A stretch of 64,000 bases of DNA from an uncultured Butyricicoccus sp. (lineage in GTDB: Bacteria > Bacillota > Clostridia > Oscillospirales > Butyricicoccaceae): NCBI GenBank assembly GCA_934532985.1, contig CAKTAV010000005.1:1-64000 (forward strand), given 5' to 3'. This document shows positions 42,548-51,300 of this stretch, in pieces (positions within the stretch are counted from its first letter, which is position 1; every line of letters begins with the position of its first letter). A program made the translations under genes and the position numbers. The notes under the pieces are model-generated. The model saw nothing but the letters and a program-made list of their open reading frames with translations. It was not told the DNA's origin and did not search any database.

Positions 42548-42594
42548 TTAACAGAGTCTATTATAGCACTGTTTTTGGCAAAGTCAAGACAAAA

Positions 42595-43218
42595 TCATAG
42601 GTTTTCGTGACACTCTTCCGGAATGCCGATGTCCGCCAGATGGCAGGTGCCGCAATTGGGATGTGCCGGCTGGTGCACATGCTTCCAGGAATCAAAGGCA
42701 ACGGTATAGGCAGCCTGTACTGCACCGTCACAGGCTTCGGCGGAGTCGGCATTACAGCCGCTGGGAAGATCCAATGCGATAACCGGAGCATCATATTCGT
42801 TCATCAAACGGCAGGCTCTGACACCCTTGGGGCGCAACTCACCGTGGAATCCAGTGCCATACAGGGCATCCAAAATCAGATCACAATCCGGCAGGGGATC
42901 ACTGATGGGCAGAACGGTTACAGAAGGAGGCAGCAGGCTGTAGTTTTTCTTGGCATCCTCGGTGACCGGTGTGCCTTCCACCAGCATAACGGTGACGGGA
43001 ATTTCTTCTTCCGCCAACAGGCGCGCGACGACAAAGCCATCGCCTCCGTTGTTGCCCTTGCCGCAGAAAATGACGATGTGCTTACTGTCCGGATATTGCT
43101 CTCTTACAAAGTGATATGCGGCCGTTCCGGCATTCTCCATCATCTGATAATACGACAGTCCGGAGGCATCTCCGCGCCGCTCAATTTCCTTCATTTGCAC
43201 TGTTGTGACGATACGCAT
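42595..43218 (-). CDS. nnrE: NAD(P)H-hydrate epimerase
   Basis: A 207-aa YjeF_N-type enzyme that epimerises the damaged R-form of hydrated NAD(P)H so the dehydratase can repair it. Motifs: ERRGDASGLSYYQMMENAG at the N-terminus, FCGKGNNGGDGFVVARLL (about residues 51-68), DALYGTGFHGELR and ALDLPSGCNADS. Usually fused to or next to the NnrD dehydratase; here it is a stand-alone N-domain. AAGGA precedes the ATG. Confidence 0.92.
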   Translation of the reverse strand: MRIVTTVQMKEIERRGDASGLSYYQMMENAGTAAYHFVREQYPDSKHIVIFCGKGNNGGDGFVVARLLAEEEIPVTVMLVEGTPVTEDAKKNYSLLPPSVTVLPISDPLPDCDLILDALYGTGFHGELRPKGVRACRLMNEYDAPVIALDLPSGCNADSAEACDGAVQAAYTVAFDSWKHVHQPAHPNCGTCHLADIGIPEECHENL

Positions 43219-43341
43219 GACGAATCCTTCTTTCTAATAGTTGCAGAATCAATAGTGGAAATATTTGTAGTGGTATAATTGCATAAAAAATGAAAACACA
43301 TACGATATTGTGTATGAAAATGCGGAAAAGTGTAAAAAATA

Positions 43342-43371
43342 TTGACTTTTCCTCTGAGACTGTGATATAAA
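43342..43371 (+). promoter_or_regulatory. promoter of the Fur-family gene
   Basis: TTGACT (43342-43347), 18-bp spacer, TATAAA (43366-43371). Confidence 0.65.
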
Positions 43372-43400
43372 ATAAAGGATAAGCAGAAAGGTGGTACGGA

Positions 43401-43775
43401 ATGACAAAACAGAGACAATTGGTTTTATCCGTCATACAACAGTCAGAAAAACATTTATCTGCGGAAGAAGTTTATGTCCTTGTCAAAAGGCAACTGCCCT
43501 CTATTGTACTGGCCACAGTATATAATAATCTGAATGCATTGACCGAACAGAATATCATTCAGAGGGTAAACGTTCACGGACAACGTGCCTATTATGATAA
43601 GAACGTTATACCGCACGATCATGTTGTCTGTGACTGCTGTGGAGAAATTAAGGATATCGCGGTTGGCAATCTGCTTCCTCTCCTGCGGGAGCGTTCCGGC
43701 ATCGAGATTACTTCCTATCAGCTCAATCTGCATTACATCTGTGAAGAATGCAGAGAAAAGCAAGAAAACGAATAA
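43401..43775 (+). CDS. Fur/PerR family metal-dependent transcriptional regulator
   Basis: A 124-aa regulator: winged helix at the N-terminus (RQLVLSVIQQSEKHLSAEEVYVLVKRQLPSIVLATVYNNLNAL), the metal/peroxide-sensing stretch HDHVVCDCCGEIKD and the structural-zinc pair CEEC. PerR-type is likely from size and the absence of a His-rich N-terminus, but PerR, Fur and Zur cannot be told apart by eye. Start behind AAAGGTGG. Confidence 0.9.
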   Translation: MTKQRQLVLSVIQQSEKHLSAEEVYVLVKRQLPSIVLATVYNNLNALTEQNIIQRVNVHGQRAYYDKNVIPHDHVVCDCCGEIKDIAVGNLLPLLRERSGIEITSYQLNLHYICEECREKQENE

Positions 43776-43784
43776 CGGTCATAC

Positions 43785-43821
43785 TGCGCTCAATCGGAAA
43801 TCCGGCTGGGCGCATATTTTT
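43785..43821 (+). terminator. terminator of the Fur-family gene
   Basis: TGCGCTC (43785) to GGGCGCA (43814) stem with wobble pairs, then ATATTTTTG. Confidence 0.7.
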
Positions 43822-43854
43822 GTTTGTCAATATACGGGGATAGGGTATCTGAAT

Positions 43855-44202
43855 TTACAGCAGAGCCTGCCATTCCGCCTCACGGAAGCCGACAAGGATA
43901 ACCGAGTCGGAAACTAGAAGCGGACGCTTTACCAGCATACCTTCGCTGGCAAGCAGCTGAATCTGCTGTTCCTCCGTCATTTTCGGCAGCTTGTCCTTGA
44001 GCTGCATGGAGCGATAGATCTGCCCGCTGGTGTTAAAGAACTTTTTAATAGGCAGACCGCTACGGGAAATCCATTCGGACAGCTCCTCATAGGTCGGATT
44101 TTGCTCCTTAATGGGACGATCGGTATACGAAATATGGTGCTCATCCAGCCAGCGCTTGGCTTTTTGACAGGTAGAGCACTTAGCATAATTGATAAATTGC
44201 AT
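43855..44202 (-). CDS. ArsC/Spx family thioredoxin-fold protein (YffB-like)
   Basis: A 115-aa protein with the N-terminal redox motif CSTCQKAKRWLDEHHISY, IKEQNPTYEELSEWI, FFNTSGQIYRSMQL and the C-terminal KRPLLVSDSVILVGF cis-Pro block. Close to the Spx/YffB branch rather than a true arsenate reductase; no ars genes are nearby. Start 44202 behind GGAGGG; the 119-codon upstream extension is not believable. Convergent with the Fur-family gene. Confidence 0.87.
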   Translation of the reverse strand: MQFINYAKCSTCQKAKRWLDEHHISYTDRPIKEQNPTYEELSEWISRSGLPIKKFFNTSGQIYRSMQLKDKLPKMTEEQQIQLLASEGMLVKRPLLVSDSVILVGFREAEWQALL

Positions 44203-44293
44203 AAAAGAATCCCTCCTTTTCCTGCCTATCATAGCACTACAGAGGGGAAAGTGCAAGTCAGAGTTAGCTTTAGGTAATTTTTTGGAAAAACAG

Positions 44294-44322
44294 TTGACAT
44301 ATACGGGGTGGGGGTATATAAT
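44294..44322 (+). promoter_or_regulatory. copper-operon promoter with CsoR-type operator
   Basis: TTGACA (44294-44299), 17-bp spacer, TATAAT (44317-44322). ATATAC-N9-GTATAT with a G-rich centre (44299-44319) fills the spacer and overlaps the -10, as expected of CsoR operators. Confidence 0.85.
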
Positions 44323-44346
44323 GCAGAGGAAACAGGAGGTGCTTTT

Positions 44347-44649
44347 ATGGAGAATTGCTGTTGTCATAGTCATAAGACAAAGCATCGCTCGGAAGAGGAA
44401 TATAAGCGTCTGATTCACCGCTTGAACCGTATCGAAGGGCAGATCCGCGGCATTCGCGGCATGGTGGAGCGCAGTGCATACTGTCCAGATATTCTGGCAC
44501 AGGCGGCGGCAGCAAACGCGGCGCTCAACGCCTTTAGCCGAGAGCTGTTGTCCAATCATATTCGGACGTGTGTGGCGCAGGATATTCGCGATGGAAAGGA
44601 TGAGACCATTGATGAGTTGTTAAACACACTGCAAAAACTCATGAAGTAA
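44347..44649 (+). CDS. csoR: CsoR-family copper-sensing repressor
   Basis: A 100-aa all-helical DUF156 repressor. The Cu(I) ligand set is present: Cys in RSAYCPDIL, then His and Cys in LLSNHIRTCVAQDI. RLNRIEGQIRGIRGMV is the DNA-binding helix. The N-terminus has an extra CCCHSH metal cluster. AGGAGG precedes ATG 44347. It leads the copper operon and sits next to its operator. Confidence 0.93.
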   Translation: MENCCCHSHKTKHRSEEEYKRLIHRLNRIEGQIRGIRGMVERSAYCPDILAQAAAANAALNAFSRELLSNHIRTCVAQDIRDGKDETIDELLNTLQKLMK

Positions 44650-44663
44650 AGGAGACACAAAGC

Positions 44664-45035
44664 ATGATTAACGTAATTATCGTAGTGATTGTTGTTGCAA
44701 TTGTTTTGCTTGGCGTGCGTGCACAGATCAAGCATATGAAGGGTGAGGGAAGCTGCTGTGGTGGCGGCGGCGGAACGATTGCCGAGGAGCCGAAGAAGCT
44801 GGAGGGCGAACTCGTCGGCAAGAAGATCGTGCATATTGAGGGCATGCACTGCGAAAACTGTAAGAATAGTGTAGAGCGCCAGATCAATCATCTGGACGGG
44901 GCAGCGGCAACGGTTAATCTGGCCAAAAATGAGGCGGTTGTTTCGATGACCCGTATGGTCAGCGACGACGAGCTGCGTCAGGCGGTTGCCATGGCAGATT
45001 TCAAGGCAACGGATATTACGTTTCAGGAGGCATAA
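44664..45035 (+). CDS. membrane-tethered heavy-metal-associated (HMA) copper chaperone
   Basis: A 123-aa protein: an N-terminal TM helix (VIIVVIVVAIVLLGV), a CCGGGGG stretch, then a ferredoxin-like HMA domain with EGMHCENCKNSVERQI (CxxC). Soluble CopZ is the norm; here the chaperone is anchored. Located between csoR and copA, abutting copA with no gap. It probably delivers Cu(I) to CopA at the membrane. Confidence 0.88.
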   Translation: MINVIIVVIVVAIVLLGVRAQIKHMKGEGSCCGGGGGTIAEEPKKLEGELVGKKIVHIEGMHCENCKNSVERQINHLDGAAATVNLAKNEAVVSMTRMVSDDELRQAVAMADFKATDITFQEA

Positions 45036-47549
45036 ATGGAACAATATACAGTCACAGGCATGAGCTGTGCGGCGTGCAGCGCTCGTGTGGAGAAGGCGGT
45101 GTCCAAGGTTCCGGGCGTCACTTCCTGCTCTGTCAGCCTGCTGACCAACTCCATGGGTGTGGAGGGCACAGCCTCAGCACAGGAAATTATCTCCGCGGTG
45201 GAGCAGGCGGGCTATGGCGCGTCGCGCAAGGGCGCTGGAGCCGAGACCAAATCGGCGGCGATGGATGAGGATGCGCTCAAGGACCGCGACACACCGATGC
45301 TGCGCAAGCGGCTGCTGGCGTCCATCGGATTCCTGTTGGTGCTCATGTATTTCTCGATGGGTCACATGATGTGGAATTGGCCGCTTCCGGCGTTCTTTGT
45401 GGACAACCACGTGGCGATGGGGCTGCTTCAGCTGTTGCTGACCGTCATTATTATGGTCATCAACCAGAAGTTCTTTATCAGCGGTTTCCGCGGTCTGCTT
45501 AACCGTGCGCCGAACATGGACACACTGGTTGCGCTTGGCTCGGGTGCGTCCTTTGTCTACAGCACCTATGCGCTGTTCGCGATGACGCGGGCGCAGGTAG
45601 ACGGTGATATGGATGCTGTGATGAGCTACATGCACGAGTTCTACTTTGAATCGGCGGCAATGATTTTGACGCTGATTACGGTGGGCAAAATGCTGGAGGC
45701 GCATTCCAAGGGCAAGACAACAGATGCGCTCAAGAGCCTGATGAAGCTGGCGCCGCAGACGGCGATTGTCGTGCGCGACGGCAAGGAGCAGGAGGTTTCC
45801 ATCGAGCAGGTGCGTCAAGGTGATGTTTTTGTCGTTCGTCCGGGCGAGACGGTTCCGGTGGACGGCGTGATCCTGGAGGGCACAAGTGCCATCAATGAAT
45901 CGGCGCTGACCGGCGAGAGCATTCCGGTGGACAAAGCAGAGGGCGATTTGGTTTCGGCGGCGACGCTGAACCAGTCCGGTTATATTCGATGTGAGGCGAC
46001 GCGCGTCGGTGAGGATACTACGCTGTCGCAGATTATTCAGATGGTCAGTGATGCGGCGGCGACCAAGGCGCCGATTGCCAAGGTGGCAGATCGCGTCTCC
46101 GGCATCTTTGTTCCGGCAGTTATTTCGATTGCGATTGTGACGATTGCAGTCTGGCTGCTGGTCGGACAGAGCATCGGCTTTGCGCTGGCACGCGGCATTT
46201 CTGTGCTGGTTATCAGTTGCCCGTGTGCGCTGGGTCTGGCGACGCCGGTGTCGATTATGGTCGGCAACGGTATGGGCGCCAAAAACGGCATCCTGTTTAA
46301 GACGGCGGTTTCGCTGGAGGAAGCCGGAAAGGTACAGATTGTCGCGCTGGACAAGACCGGCACGATTACGAGCGGCGAGCCGAAGGTAACCGATCTGCTG
46401 CCGACGGACAGCGTGACTGAGCGCGAGCTGCTGGAGGCGGCATATGCACTGGAGAGCCGCAGCGAGCATCCGCTGGCGGGAGCGATCCTGCTCAGGGCTG
46501 AGGAGGAACAGCTGACAGCGCAGAGCGTGAGCGACTTTACTGCGCTGCCGGGCAACGGACTGTCGGCGGTACGCGGCGGCAAGACATTAATTGGCGGCAG
46601 CATGAAGTTCATCGGCGGTAAGGTCTCTGTGCCGGAGCACTTGCAGACCAAGGCGGAAGCACTGGCGGAAGAGGGAAAAACTCCGCTGCTGTTTACGCAG
46701 GATGATGCGCTGCTCGGCATTATCGCCGTAGCGGACGTCATCAAGGAGGATAGCCCACAGGCGGTACGAGAGCTGCAAAATATGGGCATTCACGTGGTCA
46801 TGCTGACGGGCGACAACGAGCGCACGGCGCGTGCTATTGGCAAGCAATCCGGTGTGGATGAGGTTATTGCCGGTGTACTGCCGGATGGCAAGGAGAGTGT
46901 CATTCGCCGCCTGAAGCGCAGCGGCAAGGTGGCAATGGTAGGCGATGGCATCAACGATGCCCCGGCTCTGACGAGGGCAGATATCGGCGTGGCAATCGGT
47001 GCGGGCACGGACATTGCGATGGACGCGGCGGACATCGTGCTGATGAAAAGCCGACTGAGCGACGTTCCGGCAGCCATTCGCCTGAGCCGTGCGACGCTGC
47101 GCAATATTCATGAAAATCTGTTCTGGGCGTTTATTTACAACACGATTGGCATTCCGCTGGCGGCGGGCGTTTGGTTCCCGCTGTTTGGCTGGAAGCTCAA
47201 TCCGATGTTTGGCGCGGCGGCGATGAGCCTGTCGAGCTTCTGTGTCGTATCCAACGCGCTGCGTCTGAATCTGTTTGATTTGCGCAGCACGAAACGCGAT
47301 AAAAAAATCAAGTATTCTATGCCAAAGGAGGAACAAACGATGGAAAAGACAATGCAGATTGAGGGCATGATGTGCGGTCACTGCGAGGCAAGAGTCAAGA
47401 AGTGCCTGGAGGCGCTGCCGCAGGTAGACGCGGCGGAGGTCAGCCATGAGAAGGGCACCGCTGTCGTGACCCTGAACGCCGAGATCGGCAACGATGTGCT
47501 GAAGAAGGCGGTAGAGGATCAGGACTACACGGTTACCGCCGTCAAGTAA
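45036..47549 (+). CDS. copA: Cu(I)-exporting P1B-type ATPase with N- and C-terminal HMA domains
   Basis: An 837-aa copper pump. N-terminal HMA: GMSCAACSARVEKAV. P-type motifs: LTGESIPVDKA, SCPCALGLATPVS (CPC in TM6), DKTGTITSG (phospho-Asp), SEHPLAGA (HP loop) and MVGDGINDAP. The usual protein ends near residue 760; here a second, CopZ-like HMA (EGMMCGHCEARVKKCLEALPQ) is appended from residue 769. The linker DNA contains a perfect ribosome site and ATG, so the domain may also be made alone (see the nested entry). Abuts the upstream gene. Confidence 0.95.
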   Translation: MEQYTVTGMSCAACSARVEKAVSKVPGVTSCSVSLLTNSMGVEGTASAQEIISAVEQAGYGASRKGAGAETKSAAMDEDALKDRDTPMLRKRLLASIGFLLVLMYFSMGHMMWNWPLPAFFVDNHVAMGLLQLLLTVIIMVINQKFFISGFRGLLNRAPNMDTLVALGSGASFVYSTYALFAMTRAQVDGDMDAVMSYMHEFYFESAAMILTLITVGKMLEAHSKGKTTDALKSLMKLAPQTAIVVRDGKEQEVSIEQVRQGDVFVVRPGETVPVDGVILEGTSAINESALTGESIPVDKAEGDLVSAATLNQSGYIRCEATRVGEDTTLSQIIQMVSDAAATKAPIAKVADRVSGIFVPAVISIAIVTIAVWLLVGQSIGFALARGISVLVISCPCALGLATPVSIMVGNGMGAKNGILFKTAVSLEEAGKVQIVALDKTGTITSGEPKVTDLLPTDSVTERELLEAAYALESRSEHPLAGAILLRAEEEQLTAQSVSDFTALPGNGLSAVRGGKTLIGGSMKFIGGKVSVPEHLQTKAEALAEEGKTPLLFTQDDALLGIIAVADVIKEDSPQAVRELQNMGIHVVMLTGDNERTARAIGKQSGVDEVIAGVLPDGKESVIRRLKRSGKVAMVGDGINDAPALTRADIGVAIGAGTDIAMDAADIVLMKSRLSDVPAAIRLSRATLRNIHENLFWAFIYNTIGIPLAAGVWFPLFGWKLNPMFGAAAMSLSSFCVVSNALRLNLFDLRSTKRDKKIKYSMPKEEQTMEKTMQIEGMMCGHCEARVKKCLEALPQVDAAEVSHEKGTAVVTLNAEIGNDVLKKAVEDQDYTVTAVK
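47340..47549 (+). CDS. possible nested CopZ-like chaperone started inside copA
   Basis: In frame with copA, ATG 47340 is preceded by AAAGGAGG (47324-47331) at an ideal 8-nt spacing. The product would be a complete 69-aa HMA protein with CGHC, the size of free CopZ. Whether both the fusion and the free form are made is inference. It could instead be a recent gene fusion. Confidence 0.5.
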   Translation: MEKTMQIEGMMCGHCEARVKKCLEALPQVDAAEVSHEKGTAVVTLNAEIGNDVLKKAVEDQDYTVTAVK

Positions 47550-47573
47550 GACGAAAAGAGAAACTGGATCGTA

Positions 47574-47612
47574 TTTCGGGTGTGGGAGAAAATCTTCCGC
47601 ACCCGAAAATTT
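47574..47612 (+). terminator. terminator of the copper operon
   Basis: TTTCGGGTGTGG pairs with CCGCACCCGAAA (one G-T); the T tail is weak. Confidence 0.65.
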
Positions 47613-47616
47613 ATGG

Positions 47617-47645
47617 TTGACAGAGCAGAACGGATATGATATAGT
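47617..47645 (+). promoter_or_regulatory. tRNA-Val promoter
   Basis: TTGACA (47617-47622), 17-bp spacer, TATAGT (47640-47645). Confidence 0.85.
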
Positions 47646-47663
47646 AATACCTGCAACTGATAT

Positions 47664-47739
47664 GGACATTTAGCTCAGTTGGTAGAGCATCCGCTTGACG
47701 TGCGGAAGGTCAGCGGTTCGAGCCCGTTAATGTCCACCA
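47664..47739 (+). tRNA. tRNA-Val (GAC)
   Basis: Acceptor GGACATT/AATGTCC, D-arm AGCTCAGTTGGTAGAGC, anticodon stem TCCGC/GCGGA around loop TTGACGT (anticodon GAC), T-arm CGGTTCGAGCCCG, discriminator A and encoded CCA. Confidence 0.95.
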
Positions 47740-47743
47740 GTGT

Positions 47744-47780
47744 AAAACCCGGAAGTCATCGACTTCCGGGTTTTGTTTTG
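47744..47780 (+). terminator. tRNA-Val terminator
   Basis: AAAACCCGGAAGTC pairs perfectly with GACTTCCGGGTTTT around ATC, then TGTTTTG. Confidence 0.92.
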
Positions 47781-47789
47781 CCAATAAAT

Positions 47790-47821
47790 AAAAGGAGCAG
47801 CGGACATTCGTCCGCTGCTCC
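47790..47821 (-). terminator. terminator of the TRAP operon
   Basis: GGAGCAGCGGAC (47794-47805) pairs with GTCCGCTGCTCC (47810-47821); T-rich on the minus strand. Confidence 0.88.
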
Positions 47822-47841
47822 ATAGAAGAGAAGTATGTGCG

Positions 47842-49137
47842 TTAAGCAAGACCGCACAGGGTCGGCAGGAACAGTGCTACCTGCGGTACGTAAGTTGTGA
47901 TAAGCAGAGTCGGAAGCCATGCGAAGAGAAGCATGATCAGAGTCGGCTTCATAACCTTATTCAGAGGAGCACCAGTCAGGCGGCAGCCGATGTACAGCAG
48001 AGGAGCCGTCGGCGGGGTGATGTTGCCCATGCCAAGGTTGACGCCGATGATGGCGGCAAAATGAATCGGGCTGACGCCGATTGCTGTCATCAGCGGGAGA
48101 AGCAATGGTGTACACAAAAGCATACCGGAGACGTCATCCATCAGCATACCGATGATTACCATAAAGATGTTGCACATCAACAGAATAATGTACTTGTTGT
48201 CCGAGAGGCTGAGGAGGAAGTCGGAAATCAGGGTTGGGATGTTTGCCATAACGAAATAGCGGCTGACAATCATGATAACGAACAGCATAACCATGATGGT
48301 GCCGGTCGTCGTACCCGTTTCGATCATGATGGATTTGAGATCTCTCCACTTCATGCCCTTGTAAATATAGATACTAACAGGGATTGCATACAGAATCGAA
48401 ACAGCAGCCGCTTCGGTAGGAGTCATTGCACCGCTGTAGATGCCGCCCAGAACGATGATCGGGAACAACAGAGCCGGAACACCGGTCTTGAAGCGCTTGC
48501 CGCCCTGCGGGGACATCAGCTTTACCTTTTCCTCGGTTTTGATTTCCGGGTGTTTGCGGGAGTAGATCAGATTGATGATGCACAGTAATACAACTAGGAT
48601 CAAGCCGGGAACAACGGTGGACATAAAGCAGGCGAGAACGGAGACGCCGGCCGACCAAGCGTACAGAATCTGATCTGCGCTAGGCGGGATAAGCAGGCCA
48701 AGCGGAGCAGAGTTAACCAGAAGCGCAGTGGCGAAGCCTTCGTCATAACCAATGCTGCGGAGCTTCGGATACATAATCGAGCCGATGCAGGACAGGCAGG
48801 CAGCGCAGCTGCCGGTGATGGCGCCGAAGATGGCACAGGCAACGGTTGCTACCATGCCAAGACCGCCCTTGACATGTCCGAGGAAGATATTGATGACACC
48901 GACGAGGCCGTCACCGATACGTCCTTTTTCAATGACGCCGCCAGCGATACAGAACATCGGGATGGCGAGCAGGGTGATAGAATTGAGCTGGCTGTATCCA
49001 ACGGCGGTTGTGGTTGCACTGGAGCCGCCGAGAAGCCAGAAATAATACATTAAAACGGAACCAAAGGCAAAGGGAATGGAGACGCCGATGACAATCATGA
49101 CAACCAGTCCCACGATGCCGAGTAAGATTAATAACAT
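47842..49137 (-). CDS. dctM: TRAP transporter large permease DctM
   Basis: A 431-aa membrane protein with about 12 TM helices. Family marks: FCIAGGVIEKGRIGDGLVGVINIFLGHVKGGLGMV, GAITGSCAACLSCIGSIMYP, SAPLGLLIPPSADQILYAW, GGIYSGAMTPTEAAAVSILYA and ITPPTAPLLYIGCRL. It carries the Na+-coupled translocation path for organic acids. Third gene of the DctPQM operon, 70 nt after dctQ. Confidence 0.94.
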   Translation of the reverse strand: MLLILLGIVGLVVMIVIGVSIPFAFGSVLMYYFWLLGGSSATTTAVGYSQLNSITLLAIPMFCIAGGVIEKGRIGDGLVGVINIFLGHVKGGLGMVATVACAIFGAITGSCAACLSCIGSIMYPKLRSIGYDEGFATALLVNSAPLGLLIPPSADQILYAWSAGVSVLACFMSTVVPGLILVVLLCIINLIYSRKHPEIKTEEKVKLMSPQGGKRFKTGVPALLFPIIVLGGIYSGAMTPTEAAAVSILYAIPVSIYIYKGMKWRDLKSIMIETGTTTGTIMVMLFVIMIVSRYFVMANIPTLISDFLLSLSDNKYIILLMCNIFMVIIGMLMDDVSGMLLCTPLLLPLMTAIGVSPIHFAAIIGVNLGMGNITPPTAPLLYIGCRLTGAPLNKVMKPTLIMLLFAWLPTLLITTYVPQVALFLPTLCGLA

Positions 49138-49207
49138 AAAGAGTCAAACCTCCTTGTGAAATAAGGGAGCGGACAAAATCAGAGAATATTTGCCGCTGTG
49201 CCGGTGA

Positions 49208-49750
49208 TTATTCAGTGATTTCGTTCTGGTTGTCGTCCTTCTTCCATTCGGGAGTGGCGATGGAACGCAGCAGGTGTCCGATGTTGTAGATGGACATCAG
49301 CGTCCATCCAAGCAAAATAGCGAACTGAGGAACAATCAGCGGGATTTTTAGGCCCTGTGTTGCCGGCATACGAACGGCATTGACCACGATCAGGTCATAG
49401 GCCATGATGGTTAAGAATAATGTCACGATGATCTCGATGGTTCGGCTGATGAGACGCAGACGCCACACCGCTTTGGGGCTCTTAAAGAGAAACGAAACGA
49501 TGTCGGCACGAATTTGCGAATCCTCACGGCTGCCGTTGATTCCGCCGAGAAAATAAAACCAGATGGCAAAGCACAGGATGATTTCATCTACGCCGAATAG
49601 ATTTACCTTTAAGATATAACGCATCAGAACCTCTGTAATCATTCCGAGGAAAATAACCAGACCGGAGATGATTAGCAGGTGCTGATAGAGCCAGGAGACA
49701 ATTTTGCTCAATGCAGAGCCTTCGATTCGATCAAGAAACTGTTGTAGCAT
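49208..49750 (-). CDS. dctQ: TRAP transporter small permease DctQ
   Basis: A 180-aa protein with four TM helices: LLIISGLVIFLGMITEVLMRYIL, IILCFAIWFYFLGGINGSRE, TIEIIVTLFLTIMAYDLIV and VPQFAILLGWTLMSIYNIGHLL. The DctQ scaffold supports DctM. Located between the binding protein and the large permease, 38 nt after dctP. Confidence 0.9.
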   Translation of the reverse strand: MLQQFLDRIEGSALSKIVSWLYQHLLIISGLVIFLGMITEVLMRYILKVNLFGVDEIILCFAIWFYFLGGINGSREDSQIRADIVSFLFKSPKAVWRLRLISRTIEIIVTLFLTIMAYDLIVVNAVRMPATQGLKIPLIVPQFAILLGWTLMSIYNIGHLLRSIATPEWKKDDNQNEITE

Positions 49751-49788
49751 AAGTGGTTCAACTCCTTCTTTCTTTGGGAAAATGGATA

Positions 49789-50850
49789 TTATTCGTCTGC
49801 GGCCTTGGCGGCATTGTCAATATCCTCATAAGCGAGATCGATCAAATCCTGACCAAAGTAGTCAGCCAACTGCTTTTCCACCTTGCTGCGAATCTTGTCA
49901 GCCAGCTTATTGCGCTGCTCGTCCGTAATCGGAAGTACTTCAATGTCGCTCTTTTCCAGCTTTTCGATACCATCATCGACGTTTTTCTCTGTGGTAACAA
50001 GGGACTGCGCGGAGGCCTCGGAGCAGACCTGCTGAATAATATCGACGTATTCCTTTGGCAGCTTGTCCACTGTGAGCGGAGACATCAAGATAACGTTTGC
50101 CTCCATGTACATGTTGGTTGCAACAAAGTACTTGGTGACATCGGCGAAATTCTGGTAGACCATGTAGGAAGGAATACCGGTCATACCGTCCATAACACCC
50201 GTCTGGAGAGAGGTATAGGTATCGGTGTAAGGGATGGTAATCGTGGAATAGCCTAAGGCTTCCATACCGACACGGTATGTTTCCGAGTTGGCGATACGGA
50301 TTAACGTTCCCTTTTTCGCATCAGGATCGAGATAGTCTCCGAGATCCTTGGTAGAGAATATACCGTTTACGCCGTTGAGATAGAATCCCATGAAGTGCAT
50401 ATCCGTTTCTTCGCAATGCTCTGCAAACAAATGATAGATGTTGGACTTATCTGAGCATATGTAACTGATTTCATCGTAGTTACTTGCGAGGAATGGGATG
50501 GTGGTAAGATCAAATACCTTGTCGTAGGTCGGATCCAGATAGCCAAGCAGCATGTCAATGGAACCGTCCATGATGCCCTGGTACTGCAGATCGGCGCTGC
50601 CGTACTGGTTGGAGGGGTATACGTTGATTTCCACCGCTCCATCGGTACGCTTGTTTACCTCGTCTGCAATCCAATGCATTGCTTCGGTGCTGGGAAGTCC
50701 TTCAGAGTCCTGTCCGGTGAACACTAAGGAGTAAGTACCACTGTCTTTGGCTTTGCCGGAAGCGCTGATGACACCCTGGCTGGTGCAGCCGGTGACACAC
50801 AAGACAGGTAAAGTACCAGCAAGAAGCATCGAAATAATTCGTTTTTTCAT
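49789..50850 (-). CDS. dctP: TRAP transporter solute-binding lipoprotein DctP
   Basis: A 353-aa lipoprotein with lipobox VTGC (residues 19-22). Binding-protein marks: TEAMHWIADEVNKRTDGAVEINVYPSNQYGSADLQYQGIMDGSIDM, then IRIANSETYRVGMEALGYSTITIPYTDTYTSLQTGVMDGMTG; the Arg in IRIANSE is the carboxylate-binding residue position of the family. Substrate is probably a small organic acid. Start ATG 50850 behind AAAGG at about 10 nt. First gene of the operon. Confidence 0.92.
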   Translation of the reverse strand: MKKRIISMLLAGTLPVLCVTGCTSQGVISASGKAKDSGTYSLVFTGQDSEGLPSTEAMHWIADEVNKRTDGAVEINVYPSNQYGSADLQYQGIMDGSIDMLLGYLDPTYDKVFDLTTIPFLASNYDEISYICSDKSNIYHLFAEHCEETDMHFMGFYLNGVNGIFSTKDLGDYLDPDAKKGTLIRIANSETYRVGMEALGYSTITIPYTDTYTSLQTGVMDGMTGIPSYMVYQNFADVTKYFVATNMYMEANVILMSPLTVDKLPKEYVDIIQQVCSEASAQSLVTTEKNVDDGIEKLEKSDIEVLPITDEQRNKLADKIRSKVEKQLADYFGQDLIDLAYEDIDNAAKAADE

Positions 50851-51228
50851 AGTGTGGCAACCTTTCTTTGGGAAATGTATGCAAATATTGATTTGTTTTT
50901 TTTGCGCGGGCGCCTTGCGCGGTATACAACATACAAACTTATGGATAAAACTAGTATGTTGCATGGTTAAATTATACATGTTTCATTGGAATATATCTAT
51001 GCCAGTAATCAACAAATAAAGGAAAAATTTATTGTCAATAATACACAAAAAATGTTACAAAGATACACAAAAATACACAAATAGATGTTACAATTAGACA
51101 GTGAATAGGAGAAAGATTATCCAAGATGAAAAAATTTGCATAAAGAAACACTTGATAAAATTGTTTCATATAGGGCAAATTAGGGGATTTTTTGAAATAA
51201 ACACAAAATTACTGTTATTAACAACACA
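50851..51228. other. AT-rich intergenic region upstream of dctP
   Basis: No gene was found. A TATAAT (minus strand, 50976-50971) may be the dctP -10, without a clear -35. The stretch around 51000-51220 is very A/T-rich with repeated ACACAAAAATACACAAA-like runs. Confidence 0.5.
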
Positions 51229-51262
51229 AACGGCGGTCAGGGATAAGCTGACCGCCGTTCGT
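51229..51262 (-). terminator. terminator of the GPH transporter gene
   Basis: AACGGCGGTCAG (51229-51240) pairs perfectly with CTGACCGCCGTT (51248-51259); the minus-strand tail is only moderately T-rich. Confidence 0.8.
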
Positions 51263-51300
51263 GTTTTATGAAGAAAAGAGTTAAAAGTGAGTACGCAAAT

